Shown piece by piece: positions 63,347-64,000 of a stretch of DNA of 64,000 nucleotides (the stretch's first letter is position 1; each line of letters opens with the position of its first letter). Location: assembly GCA_946886865.1 (NCBI GenBank), contig CAMPJI010000004.1, positions 4,295 to 68,294 on the forward strand. Direction: 5' to 3'. Below the pieces are notes generated by a model, which saw nothing but the letters and a program-made list of their open reading frames with translations, made no database searches and had not been told where the DNA came from. The position numbers and the translations under genes were made by a program. This DNA is from an uncultured Lysobacterales bacterium (GTDB taxonomy: Bacteria; Pseudomonadota; Gammaproteobacteria; Xanthomonadales; Xanthomonadaceae).

Positions 63347-64000
63347 ATGACCGATCCGTCCCTAGGCACGCCTCCTGCCACGCCCCCTGCCACGCCCCCC
63401 GCCACGCCCTGCAACATCGCCGCCGCGCTGCCGCGGTTGGCCGCCGCCCGGCCCGAGCAGGTCGCCCTGCGCTGCCCCGGGGGGCGCGGCCCGGGCGGCG
63501 CCGCGCGCTATGACGAGGCGCTGACCTACGCCGACCTGGACGCGCGCAGCGACGCCATCGCCGCGGGACTGGCGCGCCTGGGCATCGTCCGCGGCACGCG
63601 CACGGTGGTGATGGTGCGGCCGTCGCCGGAGTTCTTCCTGCTGATGTTCGCGCTGTTCAAGGCCGGCGCGGTGCCGGTGCTGGTCGATCCCGGCATCGAC
63701 AAGCGCGCGCTGCGCCAATGCCTGGACGAGGCGCAGGCCGAGGCCTTCATCGGCATCCCGCTGGCGCACGCGGCGCGCGTGGTGCTGGGCTGGGCGCGCT
63801 CGGCGCGCGCACACGTCACCACCGGCGCGCGGCCATGGCTGGCGGACGCCACGCTGGCGCGGGTCGAGGCCGACGGCACCGGCGCCGGCCCGCAACTGGC
63901 CACCACCGCGCCCGACGATGTCGCCGCGATCCTGTTCACCAGCGGCTCGACCGGCGTCCCCAAGGGCGTCGTGTACCGCCACCGCCATTTCGTCGCGCAG
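63347..64000 (+). CDS. oleC: OleC, beta-lactone synthetase (3' partial)
   Basis: OleC is an AMP-ligase-family enzyme that turns a beta-hydroxy acid into a beta-lactone with ATP. The first 218 residues are seen; the gene runs off the window. CNIAAALPRLAAARPEQVAL, VRPSPEFFLLMFALFKAGAV, VLVDPGIDKRALRQCLDEAQ and the AMP motif FTSGSTGVPKGVVYRHRHF identify it. The first residues hold a 12-base tandem repeat (TPPA units). The ATG at 63347 lies six bases after a GACAAT box. Confidence 0.92.
   Translation, partial: MTDPSLGTPPATPPATPPATPCNIAAALPRLAAARPEQVALRCPGGRGPGGAARYDEALTYADLDARSDAIAAGLARLGIVRGTRTVVMVRPSPEFFLLMFALFKAGAVPVLVDPGIDKRALRQCLDEAQAEAFIGIPLAHAARVVLGWARSARAHVTTGARPWLADATLARVEADGTGAGPQLATTAPDDVAAILFTSGSTGVPKGVVYRHRHFVAQ

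Overview
The window is a dense, very GC-rich stretch of a gammaproteobacterial chromosome, most likely a Xanthomonadales (Lysobacteraceae/Xanthomonadaceae) member near Lysobacter or Luteimonas. The pointers are monomeric isocitrate dehydrogenase, RecBCD, type II QueF, TamAB, an olefin (ole) gene pair, an egtBD ergothioneine pair with a divergent EgtE-like gene, and REP elements that start with GTAG as in Stenotrophomonas and relatives. No rRNA, IS element, prophage, plasmid function or CRISPR array is visible. It reads as core chromosome with small accessory patches, and no single dramatic unknown system was found.

Layout. 1-8.0 kb: recC (5' cut by the window edge), recB and recD, with 4-base stop/start overlaps. 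8.1-11.2 kb: a 7TM receptor with a degenerate GGDEF domain, a glycine-zipper protein and folE. 11.3-14.8 kb: EgtE-like PLP enzyme divergent from egtB-egtD. 15.1-18.0 kb (minus): M28 peptidase, small membrane protein, chromate transporter. 18.1-22.3 kb: a thioredoxin-reductase-like flavoprotein, then a minus cluster of HIT protein, zinc-ribbon membrane protein, HAD phosphatase, ZapE and an alpha/beta hydrolase. 22.4-26.0 kb: secreted nuclease, cytochrome c5, tRNA-Arg(CCG), ubiA. 26.0-31.9 kb: comF divergent from bioB-bioF-bioH-bioC and a DMT exporter. 31.9-35.2 kb: three small exported or soluble proteins, a PLP dehydratase and a 518-base gene-poor stretch. 35.2-39.8 kb (minus): a four-gene archaic (Csu-like) chaperone-usher pilus operon. 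40.0-44.6 kb: mnmG, crcB, a BNR lipoprotein, an I78 inhibitor. 44.6-50.4 kb: tamB/tamA. 50.5-56.3 kb: M20 amidohydrolase, queF, a YecA/SEC-C protein, icd. 56.5-59.3 kb (minus): YtrA-type regulator, ABC ATPase, membrane partner. 59.4-64 kb: a candidate small protein divergent from a LysR gene, a lipoprotein methyltransferase, oleB, a YkgJ protein and the start of oleC.

How genes work together. RecBCD repairs double-strand breaks. EgtB/EgtD/EgtE cover the late steps of ergothioneine synthesis. BioC and BioH make the pimeloyl-ACP precursor used by BioF, with BioB last. OleB and OleC act at the end of long-chain olefin synthesis. TamA/TamB serve outer-membrane biogenesis. The Csu-like genes encode subunit, chaperone, usher and a two-domain tip.

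Most notable signals: a recurring -10 box placed about six bases before the ATG (tamA, queF, oleC, the 22.3 kb hydrolase, egtE, ytrA), which suggests leaderless mRNAs; a promoter/operator at ytrA whose palindrome overlaps the -10; a perfectly nested REP structure at 51.8-52.0 kb; and several enzymes that have lost signature residues (GGDEF domain, NAD(P) site of the TrxR-like protein, a probable M28 metal ligand).
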